A stretch of DNA of 64,000 nucleotides from Myxosarcina sp. GI1 (GCF_000756305.1 NZ_JRFE01000026.1:110217-174216), one strand, 5' to 3'. Counted from the stretch's first letter, positions 34,070-42,126 are shown. The notes: generated by a model not told the origin, from the letters alone. Program-made: numbers and translations.

Positions 34070-34433
34070 ATAAAACATTCGATCTTTTATAAGGTTTTGT
34101 TGCGATCGCGTTGATTGCAAATTTTGATTTTAGCCTACTTGATAAAATAAAAATAAATGTGTTGGCTAAGATGGCAGAGCAAGCAGAAATCAAAACTGAG
34201 GATTCGCTAGAACAAAATACTTGCAATCGCCGCATAAATAAGTTAGAAGATAAAACCGAACAAATTTTGATTGCTACTACTGTAATTAAAAACGATTTAA
34301 CCTGGCTAAAATGGCTCTATGGTATTTTTTCAATAATAATCACTGTATTATTGACCGTTTTAATCACTATAAAATAAATGTTAGTAGCCTTTTATAGAGC
34401 ATTCGATCTATTTTAAAGTTGGTGGCGATCGCG
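34070..34433. repeat. Direct repeat flanking the XhlA-like gene
   Basis: A 35-bp stretch starting CATTCGATCT and ending GCGATCGCG occurs at 34076-34110 and, with about 80 percent identity and one gap, at 34400-34433. The two copies flank the small membrane-protein gene at 34171-34377 almost exactly. They could be target-like or recombination duplicates, or part of a dispersed spacer repeat ending in HIP1. Confidence 0.5.
34171..34377 (+). CDS. Small coiled-coil membrane protein (XhlA-like)
   Basis: About 68 residues from the ATG at 34171; upstream in-frame GTG/TTG codons would extend it but have no clear ribosome-binding site. A coiled-coil helix (RRINKLEDKTEQILIATTVI) leads to one C-terminal membrane helix (LYGIFSIIITVLLTVLITIK). 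This is the layout of XhlA-like haemolysin/holin-associated proteins, often found in prophage or accessory loci. Function is unknown, but lysis or anchoring is possible. Confidence 0.55.
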   Translation: MAEQAEIKTEDSLEQNTCNRRINKLEDKTEQILIATTVIKNDLTWLKWLYGIFSIIITVLLTVLITIK

Positions 34434-34512
34434 ATGTAAAACTATCTTCAACTATAATTTTAAATACATATTGTAGTTTGCTTGAAGCCAAACGATGAGA
34501 TAATTCGAGCAG

Positions 34513-35052
34513 ATGAATGAATTAAATTTGACCATTGACAACCATTTTGTTTCCAACGCTCAACTACTCTTCGATCGCTTACTTAGAGAAGTACAGTGGG
34601 ATGAAAGGATGCAAGCGCGTAAAACCGCAAGCTTTGGTGTACCCTACAACTATTCGGGTATCTCTTATCCTTTTCAACCAATGCCAAAAATATTATTGCC
34701 GCTTGTTAAAGATATCGAAGCGCGTTTCAATTATCGTCCGAACAACTGTCTCATCAATTACTATGACAATGGCGAGTCAAAAATGGGTTTTCATTCTGAC
34801 GCAATTGAAAACCTTGCAGACAATACTGGCGTTATTATAGTCTCGCTTGGTGCAGAACGAGCAATTAGTTTTCAAAACAAGCATGATAAATCTATCGAGC
34901 GCGAAATTTGGCTTACGAGTGGTTCGTTACTTTTAATGTCGCAAGAAGTGCAAAAACATTGGAAGCACGCTATTTTGAAGCATAAAGAAATTGAGGATGG
35001 CAGAATTAGCTTGACGTTTCGCTTGTTTGCAGGAGAAAGTAGCGAACAATAA
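34513..35052 (+). CDS. AlkB-like 2OG-Fe(II) dioxygenase
   Basis: 179 residues. The double-stranded beta-helix has the iron ligands His94-x-Asp96 (MGFHSDAIEN) and His152 (WKHAIL), and Arg164 and Arg170 (GRISLTFR) in the family position for 2-oxoglutarate. The substrate-binding YNYSGISYPFQPMP loop resembles AlkB homologues that demethylate DNA or RNA (FNSLLLNRY-like NCLINYYDNGESKMG). It probably repairs alkylated nucleic acid; it lies in the accessory cluster. Confidence 0.88.
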   Translation: MNELNLTIDNHFVSNAQLLFDRLLREVQWDERMQARKTASFGVPYNYSGISYPFQPMPKILLPLVKDIEARFNYRPNNCLINYYDNGESKMGFHSDAIENLADNTGVIIVSLGAERAISFQNKHDKSIEREIWLTSGSLLLMSQEVQKHWKHAILKHKEIEDGRISLTFRLFAGESSEQ

Positions 35053-35078
35053 CAAAATATAATCAAGTGCAACCATAA

Positions 35079-35270
35079 GCGATTATTCATCCAGCAGAGG
35101 AAGGTGGTTATTAGGCAGAGGTTCCAGCACTTACTGGATGTATAACAGAGGGTGACTCAATAGAGGAAGTAAGGTCTAATTTACAGGATGCCATTGAAGG
35201 ATGGCTTAATGTTGCTAACAGTCGTAATCCACTTGAGTCAAGCGATCGCATTGTCGAAATTGCTGTATGA
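35079..35270 (+). pseudogene. hicB: HicB-family antitoxin, inactivated by TAG
   Basis: 64 codons reading IIHPAEEGGY, then an in-frame TAG (35112-35114), then AEVPALTGCITEGDSIEEVR, SNLQDAIEGWLNVANSRNP and a TGA. In the family the stop codon position is normally a Trp (GGYWAEVPALPGC), so a single TGG-to-TAG change would explain it. No start codon lies upstream in frame; the N-terminus is also damaged. It overlaps hicA by four bases (ATGA). Confidence 0.75.
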
Positions 35271-35344
35271 AATCTATTTCTAGCAAACGTTTGTGTAAAA
35301 TTATAGTCAAAAAGCTTAAAACGAAGCGATCGCAAACGGGTTAG
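35267..35344 (+). pseudogene. hicA: HicA-toxin remnant, truncated
   Basis: Begins with ATG overlapping the hicB stop (ATGA) and encodes MKSISSKRLCKI, the HicA start pattern (MKSISGKELCKIL). It then runs out of frame through VKKLKTKRSQTG and ends at TAG, 25 codons in total. The catalytic His block (GSHHI) is lost; the sequence ends in the tail of the DUF5615 gene on the other strand. Non-functional. Confidence 0.6.
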
Positions 35345-35677
35345 GAAGAAAGCGGTCGTCTGAACCTGTGTCCACTATGCTCTACAACTACAAACGCTCT
35401 TATTAATTCTTCTTAGTTCGCCATGAACTACATTTACGGTTGAGGGCAAGATCCGAAGATAGATAATACCAGAACCAATTGCTCTAACAAAAACGAGATT
35501 TCCGTAGTCTCTATTTCTTGTAATTAAAATCCGCTTTTGTTCCTGAGCTTTTTTGAGTATTTCTTCATCACTAGCTCTTGAAAGACCAATTTGAGCCACA
35601 AGAATTACATCGTGTCCGACTTCAATTAAAAATCTGGCTGTTACAGCATATACGTCTTGGTCGAGTAAAAATCTCAT
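35341..35677 (-). pseudogene. DUF5615 (PIN-like) toxin, probably frameshifted at the 3' end
   Basis: In frame, 100 residues (35375-35677): MRFLLDQDVYAVTARFLIE and the ASDEEILKKAQEQKRILITR core of the DUF5615 family, with the acid residues of PIN-like nucleases. The last residues (RINKSVCSCRA) do not fit. The alternative frame just downstream reads EELIRAFVVVEHSGHRFRRP and stops at 35341-35343, which is the family's normal C-terminus. About eight residues also appear lost between HGEL and EEL. So a small deletion disrupted the end. It forms a pair with the DUF433 gene. Confidence 0.7.
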
Positions 35678-35679
35678 CC

Positions 35680-35910
35680 CTATGAAGTAACAAGGCGAAT
35701 GTCTTCAGCCGCTATCAGCGCAATAGCGTACTCTAGACAGGCACGAATATCTTCAACTTGCAAATCGGGATAGTAATCTTGAATAATTGCTTCAAAAGAA
35801 AGTCCCTCATTAAGTAGTTCGAGAATGCTTTGCACCGTGATTCGCGTACCTAATATACAAGGTTTACCGAAGTGGACTTGGGAATTTACTGAGATTCTGT
35901 TTGTACTCAT
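35680..35910 (-). CDS. DUF433-family antitoxin
   Basis: 76 residues with the family pattern: ISVNSQVHFGKPCILGTRIT (about 6-25), then a helix-turn-helix-like VQSILELLNEGLSFEAIIQD and YPDLQVEDIRACLEYAI. DUF433 proteins precede DUF5615 toxins. The two genes are two bases apart. The family binds DNA and probably represses its own operon; the toxin partner here seems broken, so the antitoxin may be an orphan. Confidence 0.85.
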   Translation of the reverse strand: MSTNRISVNSQVHFGKPCILGTRITVQSILELLNEGLSFEAIIQDYYPDLQVEDIRACLEYAIALIAAEDIRLVTS

Positions 35911-35944
35911 AAAAGATGAGCGAATAAAGCATTTCCTTAATTTT

Positions 35945-36118
35945 ATGACATGGATATTAACAAGCAGGCAAACACAACATAATGTGGAAGAAGATCGTAT
36001 TGAGCAATTTAACGATTTGTGTTTTGCTTTAAAAGATCGATTAACTAAGGCAATTTACACAGCTTTAGGTGGAGCGATCGCACTACCCGAAAGATTGCTA
36101 ATAAAAACAGCCTATTAA
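35945..36118 (+). CDS. Unrecognised small open frame
   Basis: 57 codons from an ATG at 35945: MTWILTSRQTQHN, then VEEDRIEQFNDLCFALKDRL, and a tail that runs over a HIP1 site. A longer version of the same frame would overlap the DUF433 gene on the other strand, so I take only this part. The acidic middle looks protein-like, but I recognise no family and see no good ribosome-binding site. It may be a gene fragment. Confidence 0.2.
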   Translation: MTWILTSRQTQHNVEEDRIEQFNDLCFALKDRLTKAIYTALGGAIALPERLLIKTAY

Positions 36119-36159
36119 CAATACAATGAAGTGATAAGCGTTACAACAAAGTTAGTTCT

Positions 36160-36435
36160 ATGATTCGACAACCTCGCTATAGTAAAGAAGAATTTGCTCG
36201 ACGAGGGGATGAGATTTATGAGTCTCAAGTGCGATCGCAAGTTGAGGCAAGAAACTACGGAAAGATTGTGGCGATCGACATCGAAACTGGTGCTTTTGAA
36301 GTAGCAGACTCTCTCATCACGTCAACAGATCGTTTTTATAAGCGATACCCTAACGCTCAACCCTGGATAATTAGGATTGGACATAGAGCAGTTTATCGCT
36401 TTGGCTCTCGAAGTCTAAAAAAATCTATTTTTTAG
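36160..36435 (+). CDS. Conserved cyanobacterial small protein
   Basis: 91 residues: RYSKEEFARRGDEIYESQV, then KIVAIDIETGAFEVADSLIT, then WIIRIGHRAVYRFGSRS. This pattern recurs in many small cyanobacterial proteins of unknown function that often sit beside proteases or toxin-antitoxin genes. It is compact, without signal peptide or membrane segment. ATG at 36160. Function not recognised. Confidence 0.7.
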   Translation: MIRQPRYSKEEFARRGDEIYESQVRSQVEARNYGKIVAIDIETGAFEVADSLITSTDRFYKRYPNAQPWIIRIGHRAVYRFGSRSLKKSIF

Positions 36436-36634
36436 GATTGTATATTTATGAAATTTAATTAGCGATCGCCTAAATGTTAGTATAGACGCTTCTAAAATTT
36501 ATTCAACTAAATATTTGGTCGATCTCGGTCTATGATTAGCTAAAGTTAAATTTAGAAAACTCACGCTAAACTTTATCGATCGCCATACCAAAATTATTGC
36601 TCGATACTGGTTAGGCGCAATCGCTTTGTATCCT

Positions 36635-36895
36635 ATGGAACTAGAACTTATAACCTATGTAGGCTTGCTGGCAGGTATTTTGACTACTATCTCCTTTCTG
36701 CCTCAAGCAGTCAAAGCCTGGAAGTCTAAATCAACTAAAGATATCTCTCTATCGATGTTTCTCTGCTTTTGTCTGGGAGTCATACTTTGGATAATTTATG
36801 GCTTATTTACAGAAAACTTACCCGTGTTTGTAGCCAACTTGGCCACTTTTATTTTAGCTGCTTCGATTTTGGTCTGTAAGCTAAAATACGGATAA
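36635..36895 (+). CDS. SemiSWEET sugar transporter
   Basis: 86 residues from the ATG at 36635 (an in-frame TTG nine bases upstream is less likely). It has three membrane helices, as expected for half of an eukaryotic SWEET: VGLLAGILTTISFLPQAVKAW (PQ-loop), ISLSMFLCFCLGVILWIIYG, and VANLATFILAASILVCKLKY. The LPQ motif and the W/N of the second helix are present. It works as a dimer for sugar uptake or release; substrate unknown. Confidence 0.88.
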   Translation: MELELITYVGLLAGILTTISFLPQAVKAWKSKSTKDISLSMFLCFCLGVILWIIYGLFTENLPVFVANLATFILAASILVCKLKYG

Positions 36896-36927
36896 AACAA
36901 AATTACTATTATCCGTACGAGAGAGCG

Positions 36928-38256
36928 TTAAACAGAACTATCATCGCTTAACTTTTCTAACAAATCTCTCCAGTGGGTTTTGCCTGTGTTGTTTGTTTCG
37001 CAGACTTCAAAAGTTTTGTTAACTGCTTCGGGTAAGATAATTGCTGCCGTACAAAGTTGCGCGATCGCATTTCTACTTACCTGTCCTGTTAAATTATCTC
37101 CTTGTTCGACATATAAAACTTTATCTCCTGGTTTTTCGGTCAAGGCACAGGGTCGAATTATCGTGTATGTAAGTCCGCTAGCTTTAACTACTTCTTCGCC
37201 TTTTAGTTTCCAGGTTAAAATCCCTCCTAATTGCTCATTCATTCTTACGGCTGGTGGTTGGGATTCTAGGTCGATTTCGGGGCGATCGGGGCGCGTCACT
37301 CCTGCCGAACTAACCATAACAAATTGCGGCGTAGCTTCACCGCCATAGGCTTTAATATACTCTACTTTTAAACCAAAGTTTCCCGCTTCAAAGTTGGGGT
37401 TTAATTCGCCGTCGTATTCAAACTTACTCAACATCAATTGCATGGCATAAACCTTACTCGTATCTAGTTGAGCATCGGGTACGGTTTTGGCACGAAATAC
37501 GGGGATTAAATCTCTAAAAGGAATACGAACTGTAGTGGGATAATTGTGTACCGTATCAAAAGAATAGCTGTAGCCAATTCCATCCCAGTTATCTTCACTG
37601 CGTAAGATAAACTTGTAGCGCAAACCGTCTCCCATAACTTTTAGTTCGATTCCTTCATAAGCAGATAAATCGAAGGGAGGGTCGAAATTACGAGTGCGAG
37701 TAGAGGCAAAACCTCCATTATTTTCAGTAGACACAACTCCCGAAAAAACTGCTTTGTCATCGGCAAGACGAATCTTACTTTGGCTGACTCCTCCCATTAC
37801 GCCATCGTTAACTAATCCCCAGTCTTTTATATTGACCGCAGGATCGGCAAAATCAAAAATAACTTTGTTTGTAGCGTGAGGTAGATTTTGCTTTATTACT
37901 TCTAATAAGTTGTTTATGCCGCGATATTCTACCTGTTCTGGACTGTCGGCAACTTCGGGAAGATAAAATTTAATTCCTTGATAGTATTTCTCACGCGTGG
38001 GAGTATCTCCTTCAACTGGCTGCACTTTTGTCCCCGTACAGCAAATAACTGCCGTAACTCCTACCATCATTTCTGGTTTGAGGGTTTCGGGAATGGTGAT
38101 GTCGGCTTCAAACACCTTTACTTCTTCGCCTAGTAAATCTTTGGCTTTCTCTGCGTCTCTTACTAAAGCCGTTACTGCATAACCTGTTTCTAAAAGAAGT
38201 TTTACTACCCGTTTGCCTACGCCACCAGTCGCACCTGCTACTAATACTCTGTCCAT
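36928..38256 (-). CDS. NAD(P)-binding SDR with inserted CIA30 domain (HCF173-like)
   Basis: 442 residues. An atypical SDR (VLVAGATGGVGKRVVKLLLE, residues 4-23) is split by a CIA30 domain (about 135-315: WGLVNDGVMGGVSQSKIRL, LSAYEGIELKVMGDG, and YSFDTVHNYPTTVRIPF), after which the SDR resumes (VMVSSAGVTRPDRPE, YTIIRPCALTEKPG). This insertion is seen in plant HCF173, which helps psbA translation and PSII biogenesis, and in its cyanobacterial relatives. The enzyme activity is unknown. It is a single gene. Confidence 0.82.
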   Translation of the reverse strand: MDRVLVAGATGGVGKRVVKLLLETGYAVTALVRDAEKAKDLLGEEVKVFEADITIPETLKPEMMVGVTAVICCTGTKVQPVEGDTPTREKYYQGIKFYLPEVADSPEQVEYRGINNLLEVIKQNLPHATNKVIFDFADPAVNIKDWGLVNDGVMGGVSQSKIRLADDKAVFSGVVSTENNGGFASTRTRNFDPPFDLSAYEGIELKVMGDGLRYKFILRSEDNWDGIGYSYSFDTVHNYPTTVRIPFRDLIPVFRAKTVPDAQLDTSKVYAMQLMLSKFEYDGELNPNFEAGNFGLKVEYIKAYGGEATPQFVMVSSAGVTRPDRPEIDLESQPPAVRMNEQLGGILTWKLKGEEVVKASGLTYTIIRPCALTEKPGDKVLYVEQGDNLTGQVSRNAIAQLCTAAIILPEAVNKTFEVCETNNTGKTHWRDLLEKLSDDSSV

Positions 38257-38373
38257 TACCGTTTTGTGTATTTTTTTGCCTCTAATCTTAAGCTTAGGAC
38301 AGTTTGGTGTTTTTAAGTGTTGTGGCGATCGCGCTGGACGCGCTAGCTTTGCTAATCGCCCCTCAAGCTTTAG

Positions 38374-38748
38374 CTAAGAATCGAGACTACCCAAAGCAAA
38401 TATTCCCGAAATCATACAGGTGATAATACCCAAACTAATTGCCCAGCTACTGCTGTCAAAGCTAAGGTCGAGCGACCAGTAAGTTATCGCTCCTAAAATT
38501 ATAAAAGGTACGATACTCAATACCGAAGCATAAAATTCATTTTGAGATTCTCTGGCTTGGCGAGTTGCTTCGTATTCTTCTGGGGTGTAAAGCGATCGCT
38601 CGGCAAAATTAAACCATCGGGTTAGTTGCTTGGTAATCCAATTTTTGATTTTAGGAAAGCTAATATATAAAGCCAGCGACCACAAACAGGCTCCCGCGAT
38701 CGCTACAGTATTTAATTCAAAGCTAAATGGTAAGACTTTTAATCTCAT
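38374..38748 (-). CDS. Conserved membrane protein
   Basis: About 124 residues from an ATG at 38746-38748; the longer frame (38778) adds ten residues. Three hydrophobic helices (ELNTVAIAGACLWSLALYIS, FYASVLSIVPFIILGAITYW, WAISLGIITCMISGIFALGS) with an amphipathic charged stretch between (SLYTPEEYEATRQARESQN). Function is unknown to me; it resembles cyanobacterial hypothetical membrane proteins. Confidence 0.6.
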   Translation of the reverse strand: MRLKVLPFSFELNTVAIAGACLWSLALYISFPKIKNWITKQLTRWFNFAERSLYTPEEYEATRQARESQNEFYASVLSIVPFIILGAITYWSLDLSFDSSSWAISLGIITCMISGIFALGSLDS

Positions 38749-39172
38749 AGTCTTAAAGATACTTATAGCGATTCTCAACTTTTATAGAACGATAGCTTTT
38801 AAACTCCGATCTTTAAGAAAAATACTTACTGAATTCAATTAATTCGAGAAACCCTATAAGTTAAAAAAATTAAATTTGTTTTAAAAAATTTTAACAAAAC
38901 TCTGACCCTAAATTTAACTTTTGTCTGTAATATTGTTGTTGGCAATAATACTCGAACGACTTTTCCTAACGCGTAACTTTGACAATATTTTATAGTTGCC
39001 AGAAAGATCGGTTAATATGGGCGTTAACTTAACCAGATTAGCGAGTTTACTGTCATTTATACATTACACACAGTATTTATTTATCGAGTTTCTAGGGTTT
39101 TTCTCGATCGCTTTATTTGTATATTAATTTGTAATAAATTTGTACAATTTATGTTTATTTTTATAAAAATAA
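38749..39172. other. Intergenic region upstream of the peptidase
   Basis: About 400 bp of AT-rich sequence. An inverted repeat (GTTAAAAAAATT near 38860 against AAAATTTTAAC near 38890) is the only structure noted. The promoter of the M23 gene must lie here. No gene seen. Confidence 0.5.
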
Positions 39173-39808
39173 ATGATTTATATTTTTAAAAAGAAATGGT
39201 ATCGCCTGCTGGTTGTTGGAATTGCAACCTTATTATTAATTGGATTTGAAAGTATTTGCTCGAATGCGATTCAGGCTTCGACTCCACCAAAAAATGTATC
39301 CGAATCTCAAAATGCCAGTGCTATTTGGCAACAAGGGTCTTTTCCTGTAGAAAACTTTCAATCCTACACTTCTCCCTTTGGCTATCGCATCTCCCCCATC
39401 GATGGCAAACCTCAATTTCATAATGGTCTGGATTTAGCGGCACCTCGAGGAAGCTATATTCGCAGTTGGTGGTCGGGAAAAGTGACTAAAGTATCGGACA
39501 ATACAAACTGTGGAACTTCTATAACTATTGAATCTGGTACTTGGAAGCATTCTTACTGTCATTTAGAAGGTCATGTAGAACGAGATAATAGCGGTATTTA
39601 TATGCTCGATGCTGGTGGTGGCATAAAAATTTTCCAGGGACAAGAAGTTCCCGCAGGAGCGAGAATTGGACGTATTGGTATGACAGGAAACACTACAGGT
39701 CCTCATCTGCATTGGGTTTTAAGATATAGAGGAGATTATGTCGATCCTGCTTTAGTTTTAAAAGAAATGTTCAAACGTCAGACAGTTTCGAGCATCCACG
39801 AACAGTGA
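39173..39808 (+). CDS. M23 (LytM-type) metallopeptidase, secreted
   Basis: 211 residues. A basic N-terminus and hydrophobic stretch (LLVVGIATLLLIGFES, about 12-27) form a signal peptide or anchor. The LytM domain has the zinc ligands His83 and Asp87 (HNGLDLAAP) and His178/His180 (TGPHLHWVLR), plus GDYVDPALVL. It cuts peptide cross-links in peptidoglycan, probably in the periplasm. There is no coiled-coil regulator domain. It is followed by a dispersed repeat and converges with rnc. Confidence 0.9.
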   Translation: MIYIFKKKWYRLLVVGIATLLLIGFESICSNAIQASTPPKNVSESQNASAIWQQGSFPVENFQSYTSPFGYRISPIDGKPQFHNGLDLAAPRGSYIRSWWSGKVTKVSDNTNCGTSITIESGTWKHSYCHLEGHVERDNSGIYMLDAGGGIKIFQGQEVPAGARIGRIGMTGNTTGPHLHWVLRYRGDYVDPALVLKEMFKRQTVSSIHEQ

Positions 39809-39817
39809 ACAGCGAAC

Positions 39818-39870
39818 ATTGAACGGTGATGACTGTTAAATGCTAAATGTTAAGTGCTCATTGCTCGCCT
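39818..39870. repeat. Dispersed intergenic repeat copy
   Basis: GAACATTGAACGGTGATGAC followed by TGTTAAATGCTAAATG matches the repeats at 6493-6529 and 47685-47743. It lies directly behind the peptidase gene and partly over the 3' end of rnc. Confidence 0.5.
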
Positions 39871-40565
39871 ATTGCTAAAAATGCTATTTTCGCTGCTGCC
39901 TGTTCTGAGGATTTTTTAGAACGACCTTTACCAGTTCCCAAACAGCGATTTTGCAACCAGACTTCTGCTATAAAGCGATCGCCTGGCGAACTAAAAGATT
40001 TGTTTTCCCTAACGCGATATTCTGGCAAAACTTTATATTTACTCTGAGTCCATTCTTGCAAAGCATCTTTATAATTTTGTCGGGCGGGATCGTTTTTGAC
40101 TTCTATAGCTTTGTCTAATAAAGCTTCGTCCAGCCAGGGACGAACTAAATCCATATTGTTAGTACTTAGATATAACGCGCCTAAAATAGCTTCAAAAGCA
40201 TCTGCCAGCCAAGACTGTCTCCCTGCTATGTTGCCCATAGCATTCTTACCAATGAGCAAATATGGTTCGATACCATAAGTCTCTGCTAACTCGGCTAGCA
40301 GGCGATCGCTCACTAAAATCGATCTGATTGCCGCAAATTCACCTACAGTTTCTTGAGGATAAGTTTCTAATAATAGCTCTGCTGTAGCCAAACGAATTAC
40401 CGCATCGCCTACAAATTCCAGCTGTTCGTAATTGTGTGTCGTAGAAATACTCGGATGGGTAAGAGCTAAATCTAACAACTTCCAGTTAACAGCTGCAGTA
40501 GTTGGTACTCCCAATTTTAGAAGCATTGTTTGAAGTTGTTTTTTACGTCTGGGATCGGCAAACAT
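39858..40565 (-). CDS. rnc: Ribonuclease III
   Basis: 235 residues. The signature NYEQLEFVGDAVIRL (residues 45-59) holds catalytic Glu and Asp; further acidic ligands lie in the DAFEAILGALYLS region. A C-terminal double-stranded-RNA-binding domain (about 165-230, NYKDALQEWTQSKYKVLPEY and GKGRSKKSSEQAAAKIAFL) completes the enzyme. It processes rRNA precursors and regulatory RNAs. rnpB, another RNA-processing gene, lies just upstream on the same strand. Confidence 0.96.
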   Translation of the reverse strand: MFADPRRKKQLQTMLLKLGVPTTAAVNWKLLDLALTHPSISTTHNYEQLEFVGDAVIRLATAELLLETYPQETVGEFAAIRSILVSDRLLAELAETYGIEPYLLIGKNAMGNIAGRQSWLADAFEAILGALYLSTNNMDLVRPWLDEALLDKAIEVKNDPARQNYKDALQEWTQSKYKVLPEYRVRENKSFSSPGDRFIAEVWLQNRCLGTGKGRSKKSSEQAAAKIAFLAIGEQ

Positions 40566-40603
40566 TTAGCAACACAGAAAAAAATTAGGCATTTGGCAAA
40601 GCA

Positions 40604-41034
40604 GAGAGAGAGTAGCAACGTAAGCTGGATTCTGTTCTCACTAGATCGAAAGCCCCGTTCGTTTTACCGAACCAGACTCAAATTAGTGAGGGCGGTTATC
40701 TATCTAGGATGCCTGTTGCCAGACATCTCTGGCGGTTCACCTCAAACGGAACTGGAAAAAGACCAACCATAGTCCCTTCGACCTTGCTCCCAACCGGGGT
40801 TTACCGAGCCAGTACCTCTCGATACTGCTGGTGCGCTCTTACCGCACCTTTGCACCCTTACCCGTTTCTAGATAAATGGGTTATGATTCATCGAACGGGC
40901 GGTATTTTTCTGTGGCACTATCCTCGCGATCGCTCGCACTGGGCGTTACCCAGCAAGTTCGGTCTTTCGGGAGTCCAGACTTTCCTCAGATTACTCACAA
41001 TGAGCAATTCTGCAACCACCTCGTCTACTCTCTC
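40604..41034 (-). ncRNA. rnpB: RNase P RNA
   Basis: The minus strand shows the bacterial RNase P consensus: AGAGAGTAG at the 5' end pairs with CTACTCTCT at the 3' end (P1), GAGGAAAGTC + GGACTCC (the P3/P4 block), AAGGGTGCAAAGGTGCGGT, and GAGGTACTGGCTCGGTAAAC then CCCGGTTGGGAGCAAGGT (P10-P12/P15 region). It ends in the GTTGCTACTCTC arm. Length about 430 nt fits cyanobacteria. Coordinates are good to about 5 nt. The RNA cleaves tRNA 5' leaders with RnpA protein. Confidence 0.95.
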
Positions 41035-41145
41035 ATTTATTAAGTTTATTATTTAACTTCAAATTTGACTAAGTTTTATAAACTAACTGTCTAAAGACAG
41101 GTTACGCTAAACAATATTAAGGGTCTTAATTTACAAGAATCGATT

Positions 41146-41742
41146 ATGAATAGAGATACAGAAATTACTCCATTTGAAGATCGCTCTTCTCAATCTCGTA
41201 CAACTACTAAAACTCCTAAGATACGCCGTGTATCTACCTCACTAAAATGGGCTGGTCTTACTGGTTTTTGGGTTCAGTTAGTGTTGGGAGTAATTTCTAC
41301 GGTAATGTTACTGCTAGCAATTACCAATCGTACCGAAACCAGCAGACCTGGTACTGGATTTAGCCTATTTTGCGCCGCCTCTGGATTGATTTGTTTGATT
41401 GTGGCAATTTATTTTTCTTTTAGATACGGCAAAATGGCTCAACGCCTTCAAAACAATACCGCTCGTCCCAAAAAATCTACCACAATTAAAACTATTAAAA
41501 TTGGCTTGATTATCAACCTGGTAGGAATGTTGTTGACTATACTGGGTGCTGAAGCGATCGCTGGTATCGTACTATCAAAAATCTTGGCTTTCGGTCAGGG
41601 AGAAGTTTTTGCCGCTCAAAACACCAAAGAATTTGTTAACTCTTTGGATTTATTTATCGTTCAAGCTAATACTAATATCATTGCGGCACATTTTGCAGGA
41701 TTAACCTCTTCTTTATGGTTGCTCGGTCGCATAACCGAATAA
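41146..41742 (+). CDS. DUF3611 protein (Tic21/PIC1-like)
   Basis: 198 residues, four membrane helices (LTGFWVQLVLGVISTVMLLL, FSLFCAASGLICLIVAIYFS, IKIGLIINLVGMLLTILGAE, IIAAHFAGLTSSLWLLG) after a charged N-terminus of about 35 residues. It belongs to DUF3611, the cyanobacterial counterpart of plastid Tic21/PIC1, for which protein import and iron transport have been proposed. It lies next to the Ycf20 gene in the same direction, so they may be one operon. Confidence 0.88.
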   Translation: MNRDTEITPFEDRSSQSRTTTKTPKIRRVSTSLKWAGLTGFWVQLVLGVISTVMLLLAITNRTETSRPGTGFSLFCAASGLICLIVAIYFSFRYGKMAQRLQNNTARPKKSTTIKTIKIGLIINLVGMLLTILGAEAIAGIVLSKILAFGQGEVFAAQNTKEFVNSLDLFIVQANTNIIAAHFAGLTSSLWLLGRITE

Positions 41743-41775
41743 AATTCAGCTACTTTATTTAAATATACATAAATT

Positions 41776-42126
41776 GTGCAACGTACTCGACTTTATACTT
41801 TAATCGATATAACTAACAGACAGTTAGGAACTTTGTTTAGCAATCCCTGGCGCAGAATTGCCCTAAACTTAATTAGTCTGTTGATGGGATTTTTTATGGG
41901 TTCGGCAATTGCCACTACTGCGGGACAGGATGCGGTTTGGGATGTGCCAGCTGCAGGTTTTTTATTAATATTTACCGAAATAACCAGCCGTTTAGTTTAT
42001 TATCGTCGCAATCCAGCACTAAGTCCCAAACCAGTTAGGCGATCGCTAATAATTGAAATTCTCAATTTATTTAAAATTGGTCTTACCTATAGTTTATTTG
42101 TAGAAGCATTTAAGTTGGGTTCTTAA
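41776..42126 (+). CDS. ycf20: Ycf20 family (DUF565) protein
   Basis: 116 residues from a GTG at 41776. The N-terminal helix (TRLYTLIDITNRQLGTLFSNPWRR) carries the conserved NPWRR; two membrane helices follow, with FMGSAIATTAGQDAVWDVPA between, then EITSRLVYYRRN. This is the Ycf20 family of algal plastids and cyanobacteria, linked to non-photochemical quenching and thylakoid function. It is 33 bp behind the DUF3611 gene and probably co-transcribed. Confidence 0.88.
   Translation: MQRTRLYTLIDITNRQLGTLFSNPWRRIALNLISLLMGFFMGSAIATTAGQDAVWDVPAAGFLLIFTEITSRLVYYRRNPALSPKPVRRSLIIEILNLFKIGLTYSLFVEAFKLGS

Larger units (their letters stand above)
35053..35374. other. Spacer holding a dead hicBA module
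   Basis: About 320 bp. It is filled by two degenerate genes listed separately: hicB (35079-35270) and hicA (35267-35344), and by the 3' extension of the frameshifted DUF5615 gene on the minus strand. Confidence 0.6.

Noticed and set aside
40530-41056. Two plus-strand open frames of 80 and 115 codons
   Set aside because: They lie antisense to rnpB, whose conserved structure explains the sequence.
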